Below are positions 46,061 to 58,942 of a stretch of DNA of 64,000 nt, piece by piece; the first letter of the stretch is position 1; each line of letters starts with the position of its first letter. The translations under genes were made by a program, and so were the position numbers. The DNA is from Monoplex corrugatus (taxonomy: Eukaryota; Mollusca; Gastropoda; Littorinimorpha; Ranellidae). The stretch lies in assembly GCA_030674185.1 (NCBI GenBank), contig CM060312.1, positions 51,365,807-51,429,806 of the forward strand. Direction: 5' to 3'. Under the pieces are notes generated by a model that saw nothing but the letters and a program-made list of their open reading frames with translations, was not told where the DNA came from and did not search any database.

Positions 46061-48169
46061 TTGCCACAGATCCCTGTAACTCTTTCCCAGTAGAAGCAGC
46101 TAGACAAAAGAAAAGAATGAAGACAGCCTTGTTAAGTATGAATAAGATTTTCAAAGAGAGCAGGGGAGGAGTGGATCTCATCTCGTAATGCATAAACTGT
46201 ACCATTGGGAACAAGTTTTCTTCTTTGTCAGACTTTTCTTGCCAGAGTTTTGCTATACTTTGATTCTTGTAGCATGGTGTGCAAATATGTACAAAGCACA
46301 TCAGTTACTGATCTCTCTGTTTTCACCGACTTATCGTCATAAGTATAAATTGATCTGTTGGGAGAGCCTACTTAATATTCAGATGACAAGGTGTAGTTCT
46401 TTTCCTTCTTTCTGCATTTGGATAGCACTGTTCTTTACCTCTGAAATTATGCTGATGGCATCATTTTTTCCCCAATAGATGACATAGTCACAGTAAAGAT
46501 AGGCCCTACATATCTGGGCATTTTAGATTATAAATACTGTTTGCATCCTTACTTACTGTAGAGGAAATTAGAGCATGGTTGACACTCAGAAGTCAGGTGT
46601 TGTGACAGGATATTGATCAGTATCTTCCTGAAGTGTACAACTTGATGTGCTGTAATCTTGGTCATATGTATCTCAAAGTGTGTGCATGTGTGTTTTATGT
46701 CTTATGAATATTTTTTGTACAAACTTCAGTTAAATATATTGTTATCTTTAATGTATATAGATCTTTAGTTGCCACAGATGGGGTCCATCATAATTCAAAG
46801 AATCAACAGTCGTGTATGAAAATGTGTATCCTGATTTAATTTCATTGTGGCTTGATTTGTTTCATTTAAATGAGTGCAGGAAAACCGACGGTGTGAACAG
46901 TTTTCACGCTGACACTGCTGATGAACAGTATTAGACTAGCCAGTAATCATGGATTATGACTCTCCCTCACTACACCTCATTGTACACATGCTATTTCTTC
47001 CTTTTGCCTTTTTCTTTCATAGTAAATTCTGTGCCAGAGCTTAGGTAGCAGGGGAGGGAATGGTTGAGGGTTGTGAGGCAAGAAGGGGAAGTGGATTAGT
47101 TGGTCAGTAGAGATATTTCAGTTGATTTTGGCACAGTTTAAACTTTTCTATTTTATCATAACTTTCAGAATATAAGGCTGTACATTCCTCCTTAGTCTTG
47201 GGCTGTGTGTTTCATAATTGGTTGTACCTTGTATGTTAATGAAATGTACTTTTGTCCCATCATAACTGCAATTGTTGGGTGTTTTTTGTTTTCTTTCTTT
47301 GCTTTTTTTTTAAAAACTATATTGGTTTGCATTGATTTCTGGTAAAGGTTGGCAGAATTTGGAGATTTGACAGTTCTTTCATCTTTCACATCTGAGGGAT
47401 TTTTCTGCATGAGTGGTTGAACGTCCTTTTTCTGGCCAGTGTTTTGATGTATTTTGGTTGATCAGCAGACAGATGGTATTTCCTTATCACAGTTAGTGTG
47501 ATAGTCAAATTACTTGGATCAGAATTATAAGAACTTGTTTATTTACATCTGTACTCAATATTTTAGTGTACACAGCTAATGCACAATGTAGAGTTGCATC
47601 ATCTATCTCACTATCTGAAAGCAGAAAACCCCAAATGCTGCTTAGTTGTGGCAGTTGAAAAGAAAAACTGTGACATAAGCTGTAAGGCTTGATCACAGCA
47701 ATCTGTTTTGGACAATGTGAACAAAATTATTGTAACATTAAGACAGAATTTTACAAAGTGTAAGTAGTTTTAATGATGATAGTGATGTACTTACATATTT
47801 ATTTGTATTTATTTGTTTCAGTTAGCTGTAAAGTGTCATTTTTCACTTTCCAGTCATGTTACTCTCTATTCCTTTTATATTCTGTCCCTCTTTCTTCACC
47901 TTACAGGCCCTCTCCTTCTCACCTCCGACCCCAAGTGCTTACCGCATGGAGGTTTCATCAGGTATATCACAAAGCTCACAAACCCAGTGCCAAACTTGCG
48001 TTATCATGACAGCTGTATATGTGGGCTTCACTGCTTGTGTTATACCTGCTTTGCAAGCAAGAGTGTGTGCTTGTAATTGTAGGCTGTAGAGTTTTGTAAT
48101 CCACTTATTGCAATCAGTACGGTTTAACCCTTTATTTTCAGGAAGCTGGTGCCTGAAAGAATGAAATGG
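46061..48169. other. Non-coding intergenic stretch
   Basis: AT-rich. A short acceptor-like site with 60 open codons at 47907-48086 was noted but has no support as a gene. No element recognised. Confidence 0.4.
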
Positions 48170-48475
48170 TTGAATAAACGAAAGAATGTGTTCATTTGAT
48201 CACTAACTGTAAAGTTCTATAATCCAGTGATTCCTAGTGACAGTGTTGAAATGAAAAGGAAGTATTTGCATATTCAGCTATGAACTAATCAAGGAACTGT
48301 TTATGATAATATTGGAATGAAAACAAAGGATGCATGCATTTGATTGCTAACTGTGCACTCATATGATCCAGCAATTTTGAACAGTACTATTTGATTGAAA
48401 TGGAAGAATGTGCGTGCTTGATTGTTAGCTGATGAGTAAGGTGTTGCTTGCAGTAATGCTACTGGAGTGAAGACA
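48170..48475. repeat. Diverged tandem repeat, ~70-80-bp unit, about four copies
   Basis: Units starting near 48178, 48257, 48325 and 48401 share the order (A)AG(A/G)ATG..TGC.TTTGAT, (C/G)CTAACTGT, ATCCAG..ATT and AGT..TATT.GAATGAAA. They are heavily diverged, so this is an old array. Confidence 0.5.
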
Positions 48476-51244
48476 ATCTCTGTAAAATATGATGAAACTG
48501 TGCATGCAAAAGGAATAGTGTGATTTTCAATTTTTGCAGTGTATATGATTATGTACATATATTGTGAACATGTTTGTTTGCCTATGTCAGTTGAAGAGTG
48601 TTCCTTCACTGTTCCTTTTTTTGACACTATATGTGTATGAAGTATAATGCATGTATTTACTGATGGTGTGTTAAAAATTATCATTTGTCCATTAAATTGT
48701 CACATTGTGTGGAGACATCATCACTACTTTGATTATCATTTCATTTTCAAGACAAACAGAATATACATGTATAGCTATATATGTGGTGGATGGAAAATGC
48801 ATTCATAGAAACTGTTTTTCTCTGTTCCAATGAAACGAAAAGTTTATTTTGCTTTATTTTATATTTGTCTGTTTTAAACCTGCTTGACAACTTCAGATCA
48901 TGACAAAGTGAAAGTTGATTTTGACCATCTCATTCAAAAAGAAAACAGGGGAAATGAAGTTTTGACTGAGGTGACTCTTTTTTGAAATGAAGGTGGAAAA
49001 TAGTGGGAGTGAGTAGGAAGAGTTGTAAATGATGTTGATAGAAAGGAAATGATTTGTCACTTTGGCTTTTTATTTCTTTTATCTTTTTCACTTTTTGAAA
49101 TGTTATTTCTTGAAATGCGTTTTACTCCTGTTTCTTTCTCATCTTGTGCCTAGTATTTATTTCTATTTGATTGAGAGCTAAATCATCTGTTAAAAAAAAA
49201 AAAAGAAGGGAAAGAAAAGTATGTGGATTCTCTGAACATAGTCGTGATTTTTGTTCAAATCACTCGAATTTTCATAATCTTATCTTTGTACAGAATCATC
49301 AAATTTAACAAGTGATTTGCATGGGTTATTCTCTGAAAAGATTTAATGGTCTTGATAAATCTGGTTGGTGTTCATAATGTGATAGCATTCATCTTCACAT
49401 ATCTTCATTTGTTGCTACCCTACACGCCAGTGGCTTAACTTGGCAGTAAGTAAGGACATCACAAATCTTTGGTCAACACTGAAATTAATTTGTTATCAAC
49501 CATCTGTTTTAAGCCTGTTTTGTGAAAATGAACCAGCATCAGCAACTACTTAATGTACATGCTTTTATCTTTTGGTTGGTTGGTGTTGTGAGATGTTTGA
49601 AGCCATATGGCATTTTCATTTTCATTTGGGTTGTAATCAGCATTTCTTGTACAGTTAAGCCTGGTGTGTGCACACACAGAGTACATACATGTTGGATATA
49701 TATACATTGAAGTAGAAAATACATGTATATTTTCACATATATGCATGCATGCACATGTAAAATGTATGGACACCTGCACATGTACCTTTACACATTCACT
49801 TGCTGTGTTCAAGAATGACTTTTATGTTCATTTTATCATACTTATTATGGTGCTTTAGTACACTGTTGGATTGATGATTTTTTTTTTTTTTGTAATGACC
49901 ACATATTGATACTTATAAATATTCCCTCTGTATGATTTCGTCTGTCTGTTGGGTGTTATAATTTGTGTTTATTTTATTTTTGTGGGTTTTGTTTTTGTGC
50001 TTGTGTGCACTGCCATCGTTATATTGTATAAGACTACTGAGGATATTTGAGGAAAATCCAATGTGTGTGTGTGGGTTTGTTTTTTTGTTGTTGTTGTTGG
50101 TTACCATAACTTTGTCTTTACAGAAATGCGTATCTTTTTTTTTTTTTTTCAATAATTTGTGATGTGTTTTTTTCTAAATTGGGATATATTGTTTCTTTTT
50201 GTTTAAGTTTGTCTTTAGCTTGGTACCAGGTACACAATACATTGAAAGGTGAACAAAGGTGGTTTTGAATGCATGATAATACTGTAGAGGCTGCAGTTGG
50301 TTTGAAATGGGTGATGGTTGTCTAGTTTTGTTTAGTTTCCTTTTTGCAGTGTTGGTTCATGCTTGGAATAGATAGGATTGATCTTGTCTAAGTGACAGAT
50401 GTCATCGGATTGATTGTTGTATTTGGATTTGATTTGTTGTTACAGTGGAATTTTCCAACGAATTGTGAGCTCATGTTCCTGGGGGTTCTTTCAGTATGAA
50501 TAGTATCCCCACCTTCTGGAAATTCTGTGCTAGAAGTTTCATCTTTTCTGTCACTCTCTTTGTTTCTGCCTTGTTCATTTCTGTCATTTCTTCCTATCAT
50601 TTTCTGCCTTGCTGGTCCATTCACCTCTATGTGTTCGATAAAGTCTTACTTACTTTTTCTTAGGATTGAGAATTGGATACAGGTATTAAGTGCATTTTTG
50701 GCTCTAGGGATTTGAGATGCCAAAATAATTTTAGGTAATTTATGCCTGTTTTTATATATGTTTTGGTGCCCTTAAGTATGTTTAAATCTATATTCAGGTG
50801 CATATTATTTAAATCCCCTGTGCAATAAATTGGATGGAGTGGTCAACACCAGGGGCATTTCCTTTGATTATGTGCGCAAATGCATTGATATGTGTACCTC
50901 AATTTTCTGTTCTTTTTTTTTTTTTCTGTTGAAGTTTTGTATGTTTGAAGCGGTTATAGCCCTGATATGGCTCTACACAGTCAGCTGGGCTTTAAACAAC
51001 AATAACAATGACAGTGTGTTTTTTTTCACCTATCACAGTTGGTTTTGTTTGGAATTTTGCCCACGACAACTTTTGAGATCATGGTTCATGAACTGTGTGC
51101 ATGTTGTATGTGAGGCCTTGGTTTATCATCTTATCTGAAAGACTTAGTGTCCATGTTACCACTCAAGGAAGAGGTGTTTTATGTTGCAAAGAAATCCTGG
51201 TATAGATATCGAATTTCTTCCCAAAAGTGATTGGAATCCTTTTT

Positions 51245-51249
<5 letters not shown>
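48476..51249. other. Non-coding intergenic stretch
   Basis: AT-rich, T-tract-rich sequence. No gene, RNA or transposon was recognised. Confidence 0.4.

Positions 51250-51274
<25 letters not shown>
51250..51274. repeat. (TC)n microsatellite
   Basis: Short, uninterrupted (CT)n. Confidence 0.9.
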
Positions 51275-51275
<1 letters not shown>

Positions 51276-51437
51276 TTTGCTTGAATACTTTGTTCTTTTT
51301 GCATGGCTATTTTGTGTTTGTTTCCTTGTTTGTTTTGGAGGGTCTGTATTTTCTTTTAGTGTTTGTTTCTCAGAAAGTTATTTACATTCTGAAAATCTAC
51401 GGATTGTATGAAGTGTATGATAATATTGTGTGTAAAT

Positions 51438-51640
51438 GGTTATATTGTCTAAAAACAAATTACCCCATCAATTATATTGTCTACCTAAAAAAACACATTT
51501 TCCCAGAATTGTATGTGTACAGTTATATTGTCTCTCTAAAAACACATTTTCCCAGAATTGTATGACATGTGTACAGTTATATTGCCTGTCTAAAAACAAG
51601 TTACCCCATCAATCATAATGTCTACTAAAAAACATTTCCC
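51438..51640. repeat. Imperfect tandem array with TTATATTGTCT core
   Basis: Four to five imperfect units share GTTATATTG(T/C)CT, TAAAAACA and either TTTTCCCAGAATTGTATG or AATTACCCCATCAAT. The two inner units are nearly identical; the outer pair share a different second half, giving an alternating A-B-B-A order. Confidence 0.7.
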
Positions 51641-52574
<934 letters not shown>

Positions 52575-53343
52575 AGATAGATGTGTGTGTGTATGGAGAA
52601 TGTTTCATCTGTGTGTTACCATGTACATGAATAAGATTAAAGAGTGAGGATGACAGCTTATGTCAGTGGTCACTTACCTGATAGGTTGAGTGTCTTTTAT
52701 CTCTTTAGTATGTGTGTTTTGTGTTTTTATGTGTTTGTGTGTGTGTGTGTGACAATTTAGGTCAAGGGTCACAGACCTGACAAGCTGAGTGTACTTTCTG
52801 CATTTCCGTGAGTGTGTGTATGGTGTATATGTGAAATGCACACAGAGAATGAGAAGTTGTAATCCAGCTCTTCATCCTGTGTATATGTATGTATGTTGTG
52901 TGAACATGTGTGTTTGGTCAAGGCATATATTCATTCAAAATAATTTGCTTTATTCTTTGAGACTAGTGTTTTTTTTATACCCATTTCAATTTTTGTTTAT
53001 TATTGTCTGTTGTTACATATTTCAAGTTTACTGATGTTCCAGTTCTGCACTGTGCAATGAACATGTTTTTGATGTGGACCGTTAACTCTACATAAATGAA
53101 AATATTAATTGATGAAAAGTATCGTTATGGCACAGAAAAGGAGATTAGTGGTATGGCCTGACAAACTTGAATTTTATATCATCCCTAGTATGCATGGGTT
53201 AGGGTTTGTTTTTTTTGTTGTTTTTTTGGGGGGGGTTCTAGTGACTTTGTGGGGGGGGTTGATGGGGGGGGGTTATTTTTTTGTTTTCTTTTTGTTTTTT
53301 GGTGGGTTTTTTTTTTTTTTTTTTTTATCTGATAGTATGTTAT

Positions 53344-53411
53344 AGAAAGTTATAAGAACATTTTGACAGGAGAAAGCAGAAAGTTATAAGAACATTTTGA
53401 CAGGAGAAAGC
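53344..53411. repeat. Perfect 34-bp tandem duplication
   Basis: AGAAAGTTATAAGAACATTT followed by TGACAGGAGAAAGC occurs twice head to tail with no mismatch, indicating a recent event. It lies just after a G/T homopolymer-rich segment (53200-53330). Confidence 0.9.
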
Positions 53412-53804
53412 AAACGAGCCAGTTTATATGTATTTATATGCATGTTGGATTTTACACATTTCTTTTATTGTGTTTCTTTTCTTTTCAGCCATGGATAGGA
53501 GATGAAATAGACAGGAGATGTGGGGGGGGGGGGGAGTGTTGAGAGGAAAGAGGAAGAGAGAGAACAGATGAGACCAACGGGCATTTGACATTTTTCTTTT
53601 TTTTTTGACAGGAAAAAAAAGAATAATTTAGATGGGCCAGAGACATAACTGGGTGCCCGTCTGTATGTGCAGTCAAAATCAAAGCACATACCTGTAGATT
53701 TCTGTTTGGGGCAATTCTGTTCTTATTTTTGGGTTAGGCTTTTGCAGTGTTGGTTCATTTACGATCCAATGGGAAGACCACTTTTACCTGCATTAATTTT
53801 AACC

Positions 53805-54000
53805 ATTTGACTCCCTCATCCTGTGCACTAGCATTGTGCTTTTTCATCCATGACAGTAGAGCAAAAATTTAACCCTTCAACTCCCTTACCCTATTCACCA
53901 GCTTCTTGCAGGAAGTTGGTGGATAGGGGGGTGAGTGAGCCAGACAGTTAAATTTTAGCTGGTGGTGGATAGGGTGCGGGAGTCAAAGGGTAAAATGTGA
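53805..54000. mobile_element. Hairpin/MITE-like element, CCCTT-AACTC family
   Basis: Contains TTAACCCTTCAACTCCCTTA at 53870 and, about 110 bp later, the inverse GGGAGTCAAAGGGTAAAA. Between them is the palindrome CACCAGCTTCTTGCAGGAAG TTGGTGGATAGGG. The same terminal sequence and central palindrome recur at 57929-58043. It looks like a foldback or miniature inverted-repeat element, partly nested or duplicated. Confidence 0.55.
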
Positions 54001-54013
54001 TCCTGTTAGTTGA

Positions 54014-54083
54014 CTCAGTAAGGCAAGATGAAAAGTTGCAGCAAAGAAATCTCTGCTGCAACTATTCATCTTGCCTTACTGAG
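54014..54083. ncRNA. 70-bp near-perfect hairpin (miRNA-like or foldback repeat)
   Basis: Two 30-bp arms (54014-54043 and 54054-54083) are inverted complements with one mismatch, separated by a 10-nt loop. The 5' arm contains AGGCAAGATG. The size fits a pre-miRNA stem, but the near-perfect pairing fits a young foldback repeat or hairpin siRNA equally well. Transcription is unknown. Confidence 0.35.
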
Positions 54084-54773
54084 GCTTTTGTAGCAAGTCT
54101 TTGACTAGATGTGATCATGCATGTTGTCTGATGAGAGGATCATCACAGCAATGTCAACATCCTGACAAATAGGCTTACCTGAACAGTGACACTTGAACTC
54201 CAGAAATGGGGAAATGTTAACAGCCCTACACTTGTGTGTCTGTGTTTGGGTATATGTGTTTCCTTGTTCTTTTAAAACAAAAGTTATTCATAAGCATGCA
54301 AACATTTCAGACTGATGAACAAGTATCCGTAAGCCAACATCAGGAATGAATGAATATAGCGAAATGTTTTGCAAACTTCCGTATTATTAACACGCAATCA
54401 TGCTTTGCTAACTTCTATATTACATGTATATGTATTACCGCGCAACCTGAAAATTGATATGTCGTTTCCTACCTCCACCATTCAGAGCTCGTCATATGTT
54501 CAGTCTGTTCAGTAAATGCTTGTGTGTATATGTGTATGTCTTGGTTATATTGATTATATGATGTATTGGTTGTCTCTATCAGTGAACTTGTGTGTGTTGG
54601 TCATATTGGTTATATCTTTCAGTGATGTGTGTTCTGGTGTTGCTGGCTTGCTAAGGTCCAGGAGGACATGAAAAGGTGCTGCCTCAGTTAATGGATTGGG
54701 TCTTTTTTTTTTTTCAATTGGTTTACAGCATTTGAGTTGATATCAAAGATGCAACAGTGTATATGATGTTAGA

Positions 54774-54976
54774 TATATTGATGATGAGCATGTATGGTGA
54801 GAGCTACTGATGCAGAATGTTTATTGTCAGAGATATTGATGCAGAGTATCTGTTATTATAGATATTGAGGCACAGTGTCTATTGTTGCAGATATTGAAGC
54901 ACAGTGTCTATTGTTACAGATATTGAGGCACAGTGTTTATTGTTACAGATATTGAGGAACAATGTCTGTTATATTG
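54774..54976. repeat. 29-bp minisatellite, about seven copies
   Basis: Unit GATATTGAGGCACAGTGTCT + ATTGTTGCA, starting at 54774, 54803, 54832, 54861, 54890, 54919 and 54948. The period is exactly 29 bp, and divergence increases toward the left end. Confidence 0.9.
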
Positions 54977-56341
54977 ATACACTGTGTGATTATTGTGATT
55001 ATTTCTCTTCTATTTTCTCTAAAACAGTCTCTTATTTTCTGCTTTACATTAACAATCAGTGTATACTCTTTATCAAACTGCATGGCTATCATGGAAGCTT
55101 GGATCATACCTATGGTGTTACTGTCTGTAACTTAGAGCATGATAATTATGTTAGACAGCTTTTGAGCTTGCAGCTTAAAAATAAAAGAGTAAAAAGTTAT
55201 TTAAAAAAATAAGAGAAAAAAAACATGCACTTTGGCAAATGTAAGTTATAATGGAAAATGTAGGTTTATGTTTATGCATATTCACAAGAACATTGAATGG
55301 TGCTGAAATATATGAGTTCATGTCACTGAATTGGCTGTTGGGACTGTTGAGAAATCATCGCATTCAAATTTCTTGTATATGTTACTGACTGGATGCTGGT
55401 AGAAATTCAGTCAGTAAAGTAATGTTTGTTGGTCACTTACAATTGGTTCTCTACAGTAGTTGCCTTTCTTTAAAAAAAAAAGTCACAAATGTATCTGTAC
55501 AGGTTTGATCAAACCAAGGAAGTAATTATTATAATTGATATAAAGATAACTGCATGTAATTTGAAATAAACTTCACCACAGATGAAAATGCATGTTGTTA
55601 CTGTATGTAATGAGAACCCTGGCATGTGGAATATACTTGCTTGATTAACTTTATTCTGAGCTTGAAAGTGTCTCAGAAAGTACAGTTAATGTTCAGTTGG
55701 CATTACTGGGAGTTCTTTTGAAACAAGCCTGTGTTCCTATCCAGACTTGTCATAGGATTGTAGAGGTTTTAGATTTGTTATAAGGTCACAGTGGTACAAA
55801 ACATGAAAATGTACCACCAAAGATCTCTGTTATTTTTGGACAGGTTATTTTTATCATTTTATCTGACCTTTTAAGAAAGAGCTGTATGTTTGAAAAAGTA
55901 CGTTTTTTTTTGTTTTTGTTTTTTTTTGTTTTTTTTTTAGTAGAATAGTAATCCTTATCCCTTTAAAGATGACGAGTGCGGTAGCTATTTCTGTTGTCAG
56001 TGGGTATATATTTCAGAAAGACAAGGAATGTGATTCATTTGAGCATTTGTGCTTTTTATTTCTATGCTACTGATCACATACAAAATTTAAGAATTATGAT
56101 CATGTTTTGGTTTTGTGGAACTGTTGAGTGCGAGTGTGGAAAAGAGCTCTTTGATAAGAAATGCATTTGAGAAAGTTAAGAATTTGTCATGAGAAAACAC
56201 AGTTGATGTCAAAACAGTTAATGACAATGGAAATAGTCAAAATATCAAATAAGTATGGGAGTTTGAAAAAAAAGAAGTCTTGTTTGCTTTTAATGTGAGA
56301 AACACTGGTAACTTGCTCTTGGGAACTCTGTGTGTGTGTAT
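54977..56341. other. Non-coding intergenic stretch
   Basis: AT-rich sequence. No gene or element recognised. Confidence 0.4.
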
Positions 56342-56342
56342 A

Positions 56343-56392
<50 letters not shown>
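56342..56392. repeat. (TG)n microsatellite
   Basis: About 50 bp of (TG)n. Confidence 0.95.
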
Positions 56393-56393
<1 letters not shown>

Positions 56394-56648
56394 CACAGCG
56401 GTGCAAGCAGCCCAGTCTGCATGGCGTTGCAGAGAGCTTAGTACCTTTCCAACCACAAACATTTTGTTGCTCTGAAATATTTAGACATTGGTATCAAGCC
56501 AGCAAGACATTGGTAAATAGCACCGAAGTTTAGTTGCAGCTGCTGTCTCTATCTGTGTTTTATGTTGCGTCTTTGGAGTCAAACCTTAGAACCAATCTCC
56601 CGTCAAGCTTTCCCCCTCCATCCCTTCCCAGAGTCACTGGAGAGTGTA

Positions 56649-56776
56649 ACCTCCTTCAAATCAATTTTCTCACAAACCAAACCGCCTCCAAATCTTCCCT
56701 CCCACAAGTCAGAACTCCTTTGAATCAGCTCTCCCGTAAGTCAGACCTCACTGGAATCAAGTCTCATACAAATCAA
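56649..56776. repeat. 32-bp minisatellite, four units
   Basis: Units begin at 56649, 56681, 56713 and 56745 with the shared pattern ACC(T/G)CC..(C/G)AATC...TC.CA.AA(G/C)(T/C)CA(A/G). A worn fifth unit may lie near 56580-56610. Confidence 0.75.
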
Positions 56777-56989
56777 GTGCTCTTTTGCACCCCTCCTGCT
56801 AGTCCCGTCCCCTCCAAGTCTCCTATGGGAGCCAGTCCAGCTCTGCCACAAACGTGAAGACCAAGGGAACTAACCCTTGCCGTACTGGGCGGAAGTCAGG
56901 TGGTATTTGGAGCTCATGGCGAACTGATCGTATCATACCGTGTGTGACCACGTGGGGGGTCCGGCGCCCACACGATGTTTGCTGGAGAA

Positions 56990-57290
56990 GCTATCGTGGG
57001 CACTGTTATGAAATGTTGTAAATGATACTGCCATTAAGTGGACAGGGTATGGGAGTCAAAGGGTTAATGAAGTTTGGTGGCAGTAATCTTGCAGTTGACT
57101 GCCCACCCTGCTGCTTTTCTTATGAAGGTGGCATCACAGCTATCGTGGGCACTGTTATGAAGTGCTGTAAGTGATACTGCCATTAAGTGGACAGGGCATG
57201 GGAGTCAAAGGATTAATGAAGTTAGGTGGCAGTAATCTTGCAGTTGACTGCACATCCTGCTGCTTTTCTTATGAAGGTGATATCACAGCT
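56990..57290. repeat. 149-bp tandem duplication
   Basis: GCTATCGTGGGCACTGTTATGAA starts at 56990 and again at 57139, and the first bases of a third copy are at 57288. The two full copies differ at only a handful of positions. Each contains GGGAGTCAAAGG(G/A)TTAAT, the terminal sequence of the nearby hairpin elements. Confidence 0.9.
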
Positions 57291-57667
57291 ATCTGGCCGT
57301 CTTGACTGCAATGGGGTAAGACAGCGAAGGCTGATAATGTTCTAGCAGTTGTCATAAACCTTTAGGTGAGCATGTGAGGAAAACAAAATGACATTTGGAC
57401 AGTTTTTAACCATTTGAGACTGTTGTGACCAGTTAACGTCTTAGCACACATACATTATTTTCAAGATGTTTTAGATTGGTTGTGGGCCGTCTGTCCTTTA
57501 GATATCTGTTCTCAAACCTTTTGCTTCAAAGGGAAATTGCCGCCCTTCAGCCATTTCTGCCTTGGGAAAGAATGTCACCCCGCTCCCATGCACTCCCATC
57601 ATTTTGGACTCATCCCTTCGGCTTTAATTCCATTCTTACCCCACATACAAGCTTTTTGCATCAATCG

Positions 57668-57671
<4 letters not shown>

Positions 57672-57707
<36 letters not shown>

Positions 57708-57724
57708 ACGCACACGCACACGCT

Positions 57725-57755
<31 letters not shown>

Positions 57756-57862
57756 ACACACACACACACAACACACACACGTACACACATCACACAACAC
57801 ACATACAACGCAACACACACACAACACACACACAACACACACACACACACACACGCACACAC
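57672..57862. repeat. (CA)n microsatellite with variants
   Basis: An interrupted (CA)n block beginning with a (GC)n step (CGCGCGCGCACAC), a Z-DNA-prone sequence. Confidence 0.95.
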
Positions 57863-57928
57863 ACCCTACAACACAAACACGCACATAACATCGCTTGAAT
57901 GATAAGTTGTAGTTAATTCTCGAGGTTT

Positions 57929-58043
57929 AACCCTTTGACTCTCACACCCCATCCACCAACAGCAAAAGCAACTCTTTGCCTCCCTCACCCCATCCACCAG
58001 CTTCCTGCAGGAAGCTGGTGGATAGGGTGAGGGAGGCAAAGGG
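57929..58043. mobile_element. Hairpin MITE-like element, TTAACCCTTTGACTC family
   Basis: Begins TTAACCCTTTGACTCTCAC and ends GAGGGAGGCAAAGGGTTG. The centre is a long palindrome: CCTCCCTCACCCCATCCACC, AGCTTCCTGCAGGAAGCT, GGTGGATAGGGTGAGGGAGG. The last two blocks pair back on the first with one mismatch. Related to 53869-54000 and to solitary termini at 57047, 57201 and 58100. Confidence 0.6.
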
Positions 58044-58406
58044 TTGTCTTTTGTTTTGCTTGCATGGTTGACAATGCAGGATTCTGATGTCATGGTGTGG
58101 GGAGTCAAAGTGTTAACAGGCTGGAGCAAATCACCAGCAAGCAAAACAATGCAAGAGAGAGGAGGAGGAGTGAGAAGCGAAATAGTACATACAGTACCTG
58201 AATTCAGCAGACCAAGGGACAGAGAGCCCGTAGAGTTTATGGGGCAGCAGAAGCGTGGACAAAAAGGCCGGAGACAAAACACCAGATATGCAGACAGCGT
58301 GGGCCTGGCAGGGGGCAGGAACTGTGTGGGTAGCATGGGACAAGGAGCTGAAGTAAAGAGCAGAGCAACAGCCTGGAAGCGAGATTTCTGAAACTGGGGT
58401 CTGGAA

Positions 58407-58926
58407 CCAGTCGCCGTGGTGTAGTGGTTACCGCAACTGACTACCGACTGGAAGGCAGTCGGTTCGAATCCCCATCATCATCCCCTTCAAAAATCATTGT
58501 AGGATTTTTCAGCTCTAACCGGCTCCGACTTAAAGTTGGGTGTGCTATGTTGGCTCATTGGGAGGACTGGGACCACACAGTCGAGTCTCATCCACTTCAC
58601 GGATGCGTCATTGAGGGTGTTGCTCAAATCTTCTGACCAGCACCGCAGGTGTCTGTATCTCTCGGGCCTGGTTGACGCCAGGATATGTTATAATAGTAAG
58701 CGTAGAGTACAGCCCTGTCATGCAGTCTCAATCCTAGAAGGAACTCATAACATGATTATCATCCTTGTCGACATCATCATTATCGCATCGTAAAAACTTT
58801 GCCAGCTCCTATGGCCGGCCATTAAGGTGGCGTAGAAAATGAGACGGAAGAGAAAAGAGGTGAGCACAAAGGTAACCTCCCGAATGCGATGATCATGCAA
58901 AAAAAAAAAAAAAGAAGAAGAAAAAA
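58407..58926 (+). mobile_element. tRNA-derived SINE, copy 1 (~520 bp)
   Basis: The head has an A box (GTGGTGTAGTGGTTACC) and a perfect B box (GGTTCGAATCC). A ~390-bp body is followed by an A-rich tail (58897-58926). The body matches copy 2 at 60611-61123 almost throughout, for example CACTTCACGGATGCGTCATT, GTTGCTCAAATCTTCTGACC and GGTGTCTGTATCTCTC. A diverged flanking repeat (GAAAC.GGGG..TGGA at 58390 and 58927) may be the target duplication. Confidence 0.85.
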
Positions 58927-58942
58927 GAAACCGGGGGTTGGA

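Noticed and set aside
47907..48086. Acceptor-like site followed by 60 open codons downstream of STIMATE
   Set aside because: No conserved motif, no partner exon, and STIMATE already ends properly at 43896; an alternative last exon is possible but unsupported.
48301..48684. 127-codon minus frame
   Set aside because: Overlaps the diverged tandem array and has no recognisable composition or motif.
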